Source: Hymenopellis radicata (Eukaryota; Basidiomycota; Agaricomycetes; Agaricales; Physalacriaceae). Taken from it: a stretch of 14,149 bases of DNA. Made by a program: the position numbers and the translations under genes. The notes below the pieces were generated by a model. It did not search any database, was not told where the DNA came from, and saw only the letters and a list, made by a program, of their open reading frames with translations. The stretch spans positions 1 to 14,149 of the forward strand of contig JADNRX010001121.1 of NCBI GenBank assembly GCA_015501595.1, written 5' to 3'. Shown in pieces: positions 1-8,578 of this stretch (the stretch's first letter is position 1; every line of letters starts with the position of its first letter).

Positions 1-658
1 CTGCACCCAGGGAGCATGAATTAGGTGGTCGTTGATGATGGTTCAGTGTCAAAGAGCCGCGAACGACCACGTGAGGTACATCATGCCACTAATCTGTCAG
101 TGAAGTTGTAGCAAACCTTGCAAATCAGAATTTTCCTCTTCACATAAGTAGGTGCTATAGAGCTCTAATATACTAGTAAGTCCGCCCCGCTAATGCTCGC
201 CGACCGAGGGCGGGCTTTCCCGCCCTCGCTCGCTTGCATTGGCTCGTGAAAGGGTAAGCGAGTGACGGTCAGGCTACTACTAGAGTCAGTGGACAGATTC
301 TCCTACTAAGTATTCAGCGCCGACTCAGTGAACAATCATGCCGGTACCGTGCATGTATGCTTCAGAAGAAGCTTGCACAGACGCAACCACCTCTGAGGTG
401 CTTCCCTGTTACTTCCACGTCGGGCAAAAATCTGAGCACAATGGTGCACTTTACCTCCCGAGGCGCTAGCTGTCAGAAGAAGACAAATGGCATGCGAGCG
501 ATTGCTGGTCAGACCTTGCTAATCGCAAGGTTAATGATCATCGCATAGGAGACGCCAGGTGGAGATGACATTCTCCCTCTTTTCATACTCCAACAACTGC
601 AACGCGTTAACCTGAATGAAACAAAGGGTCATTCATTCGAAGAAAGTCCTCAGTACCT
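1..658 (+). repeat. Dispersed repeat, copy 1 (starts upstream of the window)
   Basis: This stretch aligns in the same orientation with about 3530-4690. Shared blocks include CACCCAGGGAGCA near the start, CGAACGACCACGTGAGGTAC, CCTTGCAAATCAGAATTTTC, TATAGAGCTCT, GCCGACCGAGGGCGG, GATGATCATCG, TTTCATACTCCAACAA and AAAGTCCTCAGTAC. The left border is outside the window. About 200 bases around 225-425 have no counterpart in copy 2, so either copy 1 gained them or copy 2 lost them. Small reading frames here show no recognisable protein. It is probably an old mobile-element relic or a segmental duplicate; the class is not visible. Confidence 0.8.
206..227. other. Perfect 9-bp hairpin in repeat copy 1
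   Basis: Arms GAGGGCGGG (206-214) and CCCGCCCTC (219-227) are perfectly complementary around a CTTT loop. The matching place in copy 2 (about 3947-3965) keeps only part of the right arm. It lies where the two repeat copies stop aligning. No function can be assigned. Confidence 0.75.
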
Positions 659-714
659 GATATCATTCTGCTCATTAATCAGTGTTCCAACTCTTGTTGG
701 TTGCGCTTACTCTA

Positions 715-862
715 CTGTGGACTTTCGTTCAATTCGTCACTTTTTTCGAATTTTTGATCAATTTTTTGGCCAAATATTTTTCTTTTGATTTATCGCGATT
801 TTTTCCGAGGACTTTTTTGGGCCGTGTGACCTGTGACTGACGAATTGATCGAAAGTCCACAG
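715..862. mobile_element. MITE, 148 bp, TA target duplication (family copy 1)
   Basis: The element starts CTGTGGACTTTCG and ends CGAAAGTCCACAG. The terminal inverted repeats are about 25 bp (715-739 and 838-862) with one mismatch. TA flanks both sides (713-714 and 863-864), which is the target duplication of Tc1/mariner-type transposition. The inside is AT-rich with runs of T and codes for nothing. TGTGAC motifs sit next to the right end. The same termini occur at 3668-3900, so this is a family and not a chance palindrome. Confidence 0.85.
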
Positions 863-864
863 TA

Positions 865-1618
865 TCTAATTTTTTCTGCCAAGGAACCTACCGAAAATGC
901 ATTTCAGAATTCTCGGTAGATATAAGTATTCATCGAGGAACACGACAGTCGGACTATCGATGAACCAAATACGCCACAATGTACTATAACATTCAGAGCA
1001 CTTCTTCGTCCCGAATAATAGGATGAAGCATGTCGTTTGTCGACACTGTATGAATGAAACATCTCAACACTGTGCACATTTAAGCACCATTTCGGTCCCG
1101 TTCGCCTACCAATACATCGGAGGAACTTGATGTTTTGATCACCTCCCGAGTCCCCACTGCACACGTCGCGTTCTTCTTTAACGGCATCATCATCATCTTC
1201 TGACGCGCGTTCTAGCGTCATCATCCTTCCCCTACTGGTGGAACTATGGGAACAAATCACAACAAAGCATGCTCGTACGCGTCTACATCATCGGACGCGT
1301 ATACAATCAAATCACATTATGACGGCGAGTTTGTCTTCATCATCGCGAGAATTACGACTGCGAGGCAGTTTCAGTTACAACATGTCGTCCTTCCTCCTCA
1401 CGACGCCGTCCCGATTCGAATTGCTCCCATATGTGCTGGTTCGAGAATCGTAAGAATTTCTTGAGTATGTTTCCGCCACTGCGGCTGCACACCAGTTTCA
1501 TAGACTGAGATGCGCACGAATGAACCCTGAAATGACAGAACAAGTTATTGCACATTGGAGAGTCGTACTTCGTTCCACGGCACTGATCTAGATACATCGA
1601 GTGAATAAGAAATGTTTC
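865..1618. other. Intergenic stretch, no convincing gene
   Basis: On the minus strand a reading frame covers about 904-1260, with an acidic run (EDDDD) near its start and no recognisable domain. A second minus-strand frame lies at 1352-1597. Neither shows a family motif or a clear splice partner, and overlapping plus-strand frames are of similar length. I treat them as probably non-coding. The stretch lies downstream of the F-box gene and should hold its 3' untranslated region. Confidence 0.5.
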
Positions 1619-3241
1619 CTACAACAAATAGAAGTCGAAGCAACATTCAGGTTGAAGGTCCATGCTCAACTTTGAAAACAGATCCGGTTTTTCCAGCTCC
1701 AAACGACGATATACCGGACGGGCAAGCTGAACTGTGTGTAGACAGACGCGGGTGGGTTGTGACTCCGAACCCGAGCCCTGACCACTTCCGTGCGCATCCT
1801 GTCCATCCCCCGGCAGTCTAGAGTATAACATATCGACGAGCGGGCAGAGATTGTCAGGGAATGTAGGAGCAAACTTGCATCTGCCAATGTCCAAGGAGCG
1901 CAGACACGGCAGTCTCAAGGGGCTACCATCCTTGAATGTTAGGCCCTCAAAGAACTCGACTGTCATTGCAAAATCATAAAAGCGCAAACATTCGACATGC
2001 TGGGTAAGGGTGAGGAAGTTGAAGAGATGTCCGGTGTTCTCGACATGCGAATTCATCTCGCAAGAGAGGCATAGCGTGGTTAGGTTCCCAAATGAAAGCG
2101 GCGACGTCGGAAAAAGGATTACCGAGTCATTCGAAAATGCCAGGAAGAGCTTAGCTAGCAGAGGCACCGCCAAGGCGGTCAAAAACTCTGCACTGCATCC
2201 CAGGGCATTGCTGTCCTCGGCGACAGAGAGGCGCCAGAGCTTCGGGAGGGGAACGATATTTCGAATGGGGGTACGGACGCCGGAAGCCCTGACATCGAGC
2301 TCCTCCAAGTTTGTCAAGGTGCGTAAACGGGTCAAAGCATCTGCGTCGAAGGCTGGGAAGCACACGATAGAGGTAAGTTGAGACCAAGGAAGCCTGACGT
2401 GCTCTAACGCTCGCCAGGGCTTAGCAACAGAGACATGCAATTTTCGAAGGACAGGCGCCGTCGTTGGTTGAAATACATCAACGTTTACATCCCACTCTTC
2501 CTCCGTACTGTACTTAAAAATGAGTGTTTGGAGCATTGAGAAATGGTTTCCCGAAAGGCATTGCAAGGATGTCCGGGGAAGGTCCACGTGCAAATATTTC
2601 CAACGGGGAATGATGACTTCAAGAGCTGGGATGACCGCGTGGTCCGTAATATTTCCCTCGCTCCCAAGATAAACTGTCATGGGCAGTCCTTTCGACCGCT
2701 CGATGAAAAGCCCCACTTTATATATACACTGACGAGGTGTAATGTGGTCGATATGCTTGTCAAAATCAACCAAGAGATATGTCCACAGCTGAGGATTATT
2801 GACTACAAGCGCTCTCCAACGACGACAGACTCGAGTCAGAAGCCAAGGGGCTCCTCCTGGGTCGAGCGCGTCGGGAATTTTAAGGCTGTAAGCCTTCACC
2901 AGGCAACGGTCGAATATTTCGGCTAGAACTTCATCGGGGATGGAACGCATGGGATGGAGGAGTGATTTTGCATCTTCGAAGTGCGACTGCACTTGCATGC
3001 GTTCCGAGAGGAGAGTATTCAACAATTCCCGGGCCTGGGAAATCTTCGCGTCGAGATCCCGAAGCGCCGCGGGCGTGTCCTCCACGACTTTGCGAAAACC
3101 GGAGAGCTCGACGTCATGTGGAGGATGGTTCTGGCGGAGAAGTTCCTCTACGCGGGCTGTGCGCGTCTGGCCGGGTGCACTAGGCCGAAGGAAGAGAAGA
3201 GCACAGTTAGTGCAGCGGATTAAGTTTGAGTCCGTAGTCAT
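1619..3241 (-). CDS. F-box protein of the agaric type, intact, single exon
   Basis: The protein has 540 residues and no intron. A CxxC pair lies at residues 10-13. Residues about 30-95 form a heptad-rich helix (EELLRQN, then LDAKISQARELLNTLLSERM) that probably makes a coiled coil. The F-box follows at about 95-150: LHPMRSIPDEVLAEIF, then the second half LLTRVCRRWRALVVNNPQLW. The rest has loosely repeated leucine-rich segments (LTNLEELDVRASG, FGNLTTLCLSC, LRSLDIGRCKF), as expected for a substrate-binding region. By family, F-box proteins bind Skp1 and bring targets to an SCF ubiquitin ligase; the target here is unknown. Agaricomycetes carry large, fast-changing sets of such genes. The start is the only good ATG before the CxxC region. 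The gene lies between two direct copies of a dispersed repeat and, unlike the F-box copies at the right of the window, is undamaged. Confidence 0.92.
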   Translation of the reverse strand: MTTDSNLIRCTNCALLFLRPSAPGQTRTARVEELLRQNHPPHDVELSGFRKVVEDTPAALRDLDAKISQARELLNTLLSERMQVQSHFEDAKSLLHPMRSIPDEVLAEIFDRCLVKAYSLKIPDALDPGGAPWLLTRVCRRWRALVVNNPQLWTYLLVDFDKHIDHITPRQCIYKVGLFIERSKGLPMTVYLGSEGNITDHAVIPALEVIIPRWKYLHVDLPRTSLQCLSGNHFSMLQTLIFKYSTEEEWDVNVDVFQPTTAPVLRKLHVSVAKPWRALEHVRLPWSQLTSIVCFPAFDADALTRLRTLTNLEELDVRASGVRTPIRNIVPLPKLWRLSVAEDSNALGCSAEFLTALAVPLLAKLFLAFSNDSVILFPTSPLSFGNLTTLCLSCEMNSHVENTGHLFNFLTLTQHVECLRFYDFAMTVEFFEGLTFKDGSPLRLPCLRSLDIGRCKFAPTFPDNLCPLVDMLYSRLPGDGQDAHGSGQGSGSESQPTRVCLHTVQLARPVYRRLELEKPDLFSKLSMDLQPECCFDFYLL

Positions 3242-3529
3242 CTGATATCGCTACGTTCCAGGTGGTTTGAGCTAGATGAAAAAAAGGGAAGATTCAATGA
3301 CCTACCTAACGCGCCACAAAGTAGCAGATAACAAGAAAACGGAGGTGAATATTCTAGTTTCGCTGCCCAGGACGAATCAATAATATGACTTGAAGAAACC
3401 AGAAGTATCAGCTCACTCGAACGCGTGAAGTGCGAGGCCGTTGCTAATAGGTGCAGTCCTTATCGGGTCTTATGGCTCTTAAGTAGGACTGAAACGGAGC
3501 TTAGAGTGGGTACGTACCTCGTTAGTCCT
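3242..3529. other. Upstream region of the F-box gene, no features seen
   Basis: This segment lies between the F-box start and repeat copy 2. Directly before the start codon (minus strand) the sequence has a short T tract. No TATA box or other recognisable site was found, and no gene. Confidence 0.4.
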
Positions 3530-3667
3530 GCCACACCCAGGGAGCAAGAATTAGGCGGACGTGATGATGGTCAGTGTCAAAGAGGCGAACGACCACGTGA
3601 GGTACGTCATGCCTCAGTGTTGTAACAAACCTTGCAAATCAGAATTTTCCTCTTCACAATGGTACTA

Positions 3668-3900
3668 CTGTAGACTTTCGATCAATTCGTCGGTCCATGT
3701 GACATGTGACCTCACTGACGAAATTTTGGTTTCGTCGACTTACCATATATGGTAATTGCCGCCGCGGCGGAGCTGCGGCGGGAGGCTGGCGGGGGCCCCG
3801 CCGAGGACTTTTTCGCAAATTTTGGTGTGACTCCTGTGACTTTTCGTCGATTTCGGATCGCCTGTGACCCGTGACCGACGAATTGATTAAAAGTCTACAG
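3668..3900. mobile_element. MITE, 233 bp, TA target duplication (family copy 2)
   Basis: Left end CTGTAGACTTTCGATCAATT and the right end read on the other strand CTGTAGACTTTTAATCAATT. The inverted repeats match at 26 of 28 positions. TA flanks both sides (3666-3667 and 3901-3902). The paralogous site in repeat copy 1 (GGTGC-TA-TAGAGCTC, TA at 156-157) has one TA and no insertion, which fixes the borders exactly. Inside are a perfect palindrome TACCATATATGGTA (3741-3754), CCGCCGCGGCGG (3759-3770) and the hairpin 3788-3802. Subterminal TGTGAC motifs occur on both sides. No protein is encoded, so it needs a transposase from elsewhere. Confidence 0.93.
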
Positions 3901-4090
3901 TATAGAGCTCTGATACACTAATCTCGTTCCGCCAATGCTTGCCGACCGAGGGCGGCTTTCCCGCTCCAAATTCTGAGCTCAACCCTGATGGTCCACTTTC
4001 CCTCCACCTGTCACATTTATATTGGCCATGGGGAAGACCTTGCTAAGGTTGATGATCATCGTACAGGAGATGTGGAGATGGGTGACTTCC

Positions 4091-4590
4091 CATAACGTTT
4101 ATGCCAGATAAACCGCACAATAAACCAAGTTGCATTCGAACTCCGCTCATTTTCTACTTCAGTATCAAAACCATAACACCAAGAGTCATTTTGGAGAGTT
4201 AGATAAATTCCAACTTGCCTCGGAGTTGTTGCCGCTCATGTCTCCGTAAGGCAAGTATGCGTTTCGGCGAGGTATTGCGCTGAACTTGGATCCTGAACAT
4301 CGAATGGGTCATGTAACGTGACGTGACCACTTTCCGGCTTGCCAGAGGCAGCAAAGCGTGTCATATACACTTGAAGGCATGCATACGGGATGATAGGACC
4401 CTGGCAACGGTGTCTGGCAAGTATCTTTTTGATAGTTTGGAGTCTGGAGGGAGGGGGTACCCCAGAATCTGAAAGACACTCTTCGCTCCACTTTGTTTTC
4501 CTACCCTGATGCGGCTCCATGCGCTTACCTTCCTGTTCAGGCGGTTGCTATGCGTCTGAAGAAACAAAATATCTATTCAAACGTTATCGA
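4091..4590. mobile_element. Candidate non-autonomous insertion inside repeat copy 2
   Basis: Repeat copy 1 reads straight through this point, so the 500 bases are extra in copy 2. The ends carry ATAACGTTT (4092-4100) and its inverse AAACGTTAT (4579-4587), a 9-bp inverted repeat set slightly in from the borders. The flanks TGACTTCC (4083-4090) and TGACCTCC (4591-4598) could be an 8-bp target duplication with one mismatch, as in hAT-type insertions. A minus-strand frame of 94 codons (4236-4520) has no recognisable domain. The insertion is well supported; its class is inference. Confidence 0.5.
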
Positions 4591-4832
4591 TGACCTCCTT
4601 TCATACTCCAACAATTGAAACGCGTTCAAAACCAACACCCATGAATGAAACAAAGATTCATTCGACAGTCGAAAAAAAGTCCTCAGTACAGTAGTCGTCG
4701 TCTTTTTTACAGTGTATGATACAGTGCAATTGCAAGTGTCCAAAAAAGTTCATGAGTAAGCGAATTAGTTCGTAAAAGCATCAAGTAGTCCATTCATGTT
4801 CATTTCATTTTGCGCTCTCCACGACCGATCAT

Positions 4833-5396
4833 TTAAAACTCGGGACCACCGACGATGCTAAAGTCCGAGCTCCAATTACCCGAGTCGCCGAACACTGTAA
4901 AGAAAGACAAGACATCAGGAAAAGGAGAGAGACATGGAAGAAGGAATATAATGTACGCACAGACAATGGAGTAATCAGTACCAGCAACAACCCACGGAAC
5001 GGTAACATCGATTTTGCCAAGCAGGATATCGAAACCATCAGCGAGGACGACTAGTACGCGAATGGATCAGATGAGAAGCGGATATCCGAGTCGGGCGACT
5101 CACGAGGTAGAGCCCTATCGGCCTTCCTAAGTCTGATGCTTCCGAGCTTGTTGGTGATCTGAGCGGGCGGGTCGGAGACGTCCCTAAAAGCACAAATGAT
5201 CAATGAGAACGGGCGGCGGCGGCGGCGCTGCTCACCAGGTGACGGTGACAGTCGAGTTGACAGTCCATGTGGTCGCGGCGTCGGGTGTGAGGACAGGAGG
5301 GACAAACACATCCCTAGTAGAAAGACGCATGGGCGCCGCCGCGACGATGGACACAAGGGCGGCAACGTAGAACAGGATGAAGGACGTGAAGTTCAT
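4833..5396 (-). CDS. Small secreted KRE9/KNH-type cell-wall protein, four exons
   Basis: Exons on the minus strand are 5396-5236, 5183-5104, 5050-4961 and 4894-4833. The introns are 52, 53 and 66 nt with GTGAGC, GTGAGT and GTGCGT donors and AG acceptors. Joined, they give 130 residues in one frame. Residues 1-21 form a signal peptide (MNFTSFILFYVAALVSIVAA, then A). The mature part begins near RDVFVPPV and follows a pattern I know from many agaric paralogues: TVTVTWDVSDPPAQITNK across exons 1 and 2, then ADGFDILLGKIDVTVP and YSIVLFGDSGNWSSDFSI. This matches the KRE9/KNH1 N-terminal domain family (PF10342 type), linked to beta-1,6-glucan and wall assembly. The length fits the single-domain fungal paralogues. 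No C-terminal GPI-type tail is present, so I expect a soluble or wall-bound protein. A TATA-like box lies about 105 bases upstream. Intron 1 contains a GCC trinucleotide run. The precise role is not known. Confidence 0.88.
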
Positions 5397-5501
5397 GATG
5401 ATGATGATGTTGGGCGTTAGTAAAAGGCGGAAAGTAAGAAGGGGGTAGTGTGGGTGATCGTGAAGGTCGATAAAGACGACTTGCACGACGCACACCACAG
5501 G

Positions 5502-5508
5502 TTATATA
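5502..5508 (-). promoter_or_regulatory. TATA-like box of the secreted wall protein gene
   Basis: On the minus strand the sequence reads GCTATATAAC, about 105 bases before the start codon at 5396. Position and sequence fit a TATA box for this gene. It is the clearest such box noticed upstream of any gene in the window. Confidence 0.5.
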
Positions 5509-7555
5509 GCACACGCGTGGATCAGGGGAGTTAGGCATGGGACGCCGGAATCGCGGCACTGTGTTCTAAGATTATCTGGCCCCGGGATTGGCACTCGCGT
5601 CATGATCCGGCGGTATAGGACCCCCATGACGTGGGTCAATGAATTGGCATGCGGGATTCTGGGTCATTCGAGGGATTGTGAGATAAGGTCGAAGTCGGCG
5701 AGAGGTAAATTGGGTAAAAAGACAATAAGTTGGATTGGTGTCGGGTGCAAGTGCTCTTCTGTCGAGGGGAAAACACGGCGAACGCTAGCCATCATGGCAG
5801 TGTCGCCACACAGGATCAGGCATATGACCCGAGACGGTGAGTGGGCCTCCGCGTATTACACATTCATCCTGCTCAATCCTTGATCCAGGCCGCTGAGGAG
5901 GCCATTAGTGCCCGGATACAGCGGTTTGTGAAAGGTCTATTTCACGGCCGGCTCCAGAACCTCGGAGTTCTTGCGCCTCGGCATGAGTGACGCATGAAAA
6001 GTGTAATAGTGTATATCAGCAAGAGAATGTCGGCGAAGATGGCTAGCGGTGCACTCCTACGCCGCAGTAACAGAACGATGTTCATGAAACGGTGACCCCA
6101 CGTCGCACGATGCTTCCGTTTTTGCTGTACACACTCGGTGAAAACCAGACCGAAACGGCGACAGAACGATCGTTTAGCACACGCTTCAAGTGAGCAGTGG
6201 CGGTTCAACTGTCGAAACCTGCCTGGAGAATGATGAGGGGCTAAATTTGGCTATCGGTCAGGGCACGTCAGAAATGAAGCTACGCCGGACGACGGAAGGG
6301 GGAATCACCAGGTCATCTAGCGTACTCGCATCACTTCGACATGAGATTTGCACGACGTAACGGCGGTTCTGAGAGCGTCGATCCTACGGGATAACGCAGA
6401 GTCCGAGGTATTTGGAGGACGTCTCGCTTATTAGACCGCGTCGAACGAACCCTATCTACGCGGAAAGGATGATGCAAGGTTAAACGCAAGTTATAACACC
6501 GATCTGCTAGTGAAAACGCATCAAGAATGATAAATTGCCTTTCCAAGGCTGCTCACCAGTTCTGCTTGGGTTTGAAAGGTTGACGATCCGGCACCGAACG
6601 ACCGCCGCATTACTCTAACGCAGCCGACTACAGCGGTAAGTGAGTAATTCAGAGCTCCGCAGGATGTTCGACGCAAGCTACTAATTCACTCAAAAGGTGG
6701 CGCCGGCAGTGTCCACTGCGAGGCTTGCAAGGCCGCCGTCTCTCGCCACCGTAGAGGTTCTCAGAGGGCGAGGTAGGAGCCGGTTCAAGTCTAGTTGCAA
6801 GTCCCGAATACGGTCCAGAGTTGTGCACTTTTAAACGGGATTGGTATAACTTGATTGCATCTGGTTTTCGGGGCACTCACCAGGTTCCCGTCAGGCAAGC
6901 TCGATGTGGGAGAGACACGTCCGTTGACGACATTCTCGATGTGGTGCTGGACGACTACCGGTTGCATCAAGACGGCTGTAGGCAGTAACAGCCCCAACAG
7001 GTCATGGAAAACGACGAACAGGTCGATTCGGGTGCAATGTAGGGTGGTCGAGGTGTGTTCTTTTACGTGTGGCTAGGAATGAGGGTGAGGGTATGAACCT
7101 CGTCGCTGCAGATAGATTCGCCATGCTCGTCGGCGACATGAGTCGCGCATTCCACAAGCTCAAAAGGACCTTCGTCCGCGATATACGCCAAGCCCTGGCC
7201 ACGATACGCGTTCCCTGCTCATTTTCCCGAGGTTTGCACTATTTGCCGAGGGGAGTCGAATAAACTCGCACTCGAGTCGATGTAATGATGGTCATGGAGA
7301 TAACAGCACCGGCATCGTTTCAATTTGTTTCTGCGCGGACGTCGTCGTGCTCGTCGTCAACAGCAGAGCCCCCACATGCCTCTTTTTCCAGGCACACCAA
7401 TTAGAGCACGAGATAGAGATACCGGATCAAGCCGACGGTATCCAAGACCAAACAAAAGAGCACGTGGTTCTCGAGGCTTTTACCACCACTGTGCTCATCG
7501 TCGACGACGACGTCCTCAACGCTGCGCCGGGCAACGTCGACGACTGTTCCGCGCC
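5509..7555. other. Two-kilobase interval between the wall protein gene and CHS7, no complete gene
   Basis: The two flanking genes are divergent, so both promoters should lie here. Several short frames exist but none has a recognisable domain. Two patches have codon-like third-position C/G bias. One is on the minus strand at about 7050-6881, translating as RIDLFVVFHDLLGLLLPTAV and so on, and ending exactly at a GTGAGT donor. The other is on the plus strand at about 7078-7230, translating as MNLVAADRFAMLVGDMSRAF and so on. I could not extend either into a gene. They may be relics or exons of a gene I cannot assemble. Confidence 0.4.
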
Positions 7556-8578
7556 ATGACAGGTTTCGGCGACTTTAAACCGCTCTGCACCAACACCCCA
7601 TCATACCCATGGTGTAACCTGTTCTACCGCCATCTCGTAGATATCAACTCGACCGTTATTACCCCGTCGTCGGGCGATCCAGTCGGCATTAATCCGTCGT
7701 GCGGTATACCCCGCGTCGGCACCGATGGCAGCATCAGCAATATCGCTAATATCCTGGCCTGCGGCCTCAGCATACCCTTCGTCGGCCTCCTCATATACGC
7801 TGTATCTCGGCGCAAAGCAGCTGTCGGCCGCGTAGAGCTGCGCCTATTCCTCGTGCTCTACCTGCTCACTCTGCCCTTCCAAATCATGACTACGGGCAGT
7901 CTTCTCGAGCAGGGCAGCACCGCCCTCGTTGTCCTCACCGCCATCCACGCCGGCCTCGTTGCTGCACTTTTTGGTGCATTGCTGGCCAATGCCCTAGTCG
8001 CAACCCAGATCGTCGAGGATGGCACCATGTCTTCCATAATCCCCTTCACCTTTCTCTGCCTCATATCTTTCGTGGCAGCGCTCTACGTTTCTCTTGATGT
8101 TGGCCTGGGCTTCACAACCACCCTCGAACCTGGCGATCCGCAGGACGCTCTCCACTCTGTCGCTCTTTTCATCGTAACCAGCATGTGGCCTGGCGTGTGT
8201 GCCCTCGCATATCTGGGCCTTATGGCCTATATTGTTCTATCCGTTTTGAACGAAGTTAAACCCATGTGGTTTTATGTCATTGCCGCCATTCTGTTCGTAC
8301 TCGGACAACTGGCTTGGTTTTTGTTGGGAAAAGTCATCTGCAAGGGCAGCGACGCCAAAGTGGTACGTGTCTGCTACTCGTTTACATACACTTTGGCTCA
8401 TAGCGTCACAGGACGGAAGCTTTATCGGGACGGTGCTAGAAACCGCAGCTGTGGGGGTCATATATTTAGCTTGGAAAAGCATTACCGAAGGTATGTCCGC
8501 AGTCTTTACTTCACACGCTTGCTCAGCTGTCCGACAGAATCTTGGGACGAAGACCCGTACTATGGCGGGTACCAATAA
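7556..8578 (+). CDS. CHS7: Chs7-type chitin synthase export chaperone, three exons
   Basis: Exons are 7556-8362, 8412-8490 and 8538-8578, with introns of 49 nt (GTACGT donor) and 47 nt (GTATGT donor). The product has 308 residues, the usual size for the family. The N-terminus MTGFGDFKPLCTNTP and YPWCNLFYR is the family's hallmark pattern (FGDF..LC, a second Cys before L). About seven membrane segments follow, near residues 63-83, 96-114, 124-148, 158-182, 200-231, 238-258 and 272-290. VATQIVEDGTMSS and the C-terminal DGSFIGTVLETAAVGVIYLA, then WKSITEESWDEDPYYGGYQ, also fit. By family (PF12271), Chs7 is an ER membrane protein needed for certain chitin synthases to leave the ER. An open frame runs on upstream to 7325, but it is arginine-rich and unlike the family, so I chose the ATG at 7556. 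Without splicing the frame also reaches the same stop, but with a C-terminus unlike the family. Confidence 0.93.
   Translation: MTGFGDFKPLCTNTPSYPWCNLFYRHLVDINSTVITPSSGDPVGINPSCGIPRVGTDGSISNIANILACGLSIPFVGLLIYAVSRRKAAVGRVELRLFLVLYLLTLPFQIMTTGSLLEQGSTALVVLTAIHAGLVAALFGALLANALVATQIVEDGTMSSIIPFTFLCLISFVAALYVSLDVGLGFTTTLEPGDPQDALHSVALFIVTSMWPGVCALAYLGLMAYIVLSVLNEVKPMWFYVIAAILFVLGQLAWFLLGKVICKGSDAKVVRVCYSFTYTLAHSVTGRKLYRDGARNRSCGGHIFSLEKHYRRYVRSLYFTRLLSCPTESWDEDPYYGGYQ

Larger units (their letters stand above)
3530..4690 (+). repeat. Dispersed repeat, copy 2, carrying two nested insertions
   Basis: Direct copy of 1-658, recognisable at 3533-3667, 3901-4082 and about 4599-4690. The alignment is broken by a MITE at 3668-3900 and by a second insertion of about 500 bp at 4091-4590. 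Relative to copy 1 it also lacks about 200 bases after the GAGGGCGG block. Many substitutions and small indels show that the two copies separated long ago. Whether homology continues left of 3530 cannot be tested, because copy 1 runs off the window. Confidence 0.8.

Noticed and set aside
904..1260. Minus-strand frame of 118 codons with an acidic start
   Set aside because: No domain, no splice partner, and it overlaps unrelated frames of similar size. It could still be a small hypothetical gene.
1276..1301. Inverted repeat TACGCGT/ACGCGTA
   Set aside because: Only 7 bp, each arm nearly self-palindromic, and no other element features are present.
4236..4520. 94-codon minus-strand frame inside the 4091-4590 insertion
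   Set aside because: No recognisable motif and other frames of similar length overlap it, so it is not listed as a gene.
1..4690. Repeat pair as the two long terminal repeats of a retrotransposon
   Set aside because: No reverse transcriptase, integrase, primer site or TG...CA ends were seen, and the inner sequence is an F-box gene.
5602..5883. 93-codon plus-strand frame
   Set aside because: No domain, basic low-information composition, no splice support.
6775..6800. T-arm-like GGTTCAAGTCT suggesting a tRNA
   Set aside because: No matching D-arm, anticodon arm or acceptor stem could be formed around it.
7325..7555. Upstream in-frame extension of the CHS7 product by 77 codons
   Set aside because: The extension is arginine-rich and unlike the family, while the ATG at 7556 gives the typical family N-terminus.
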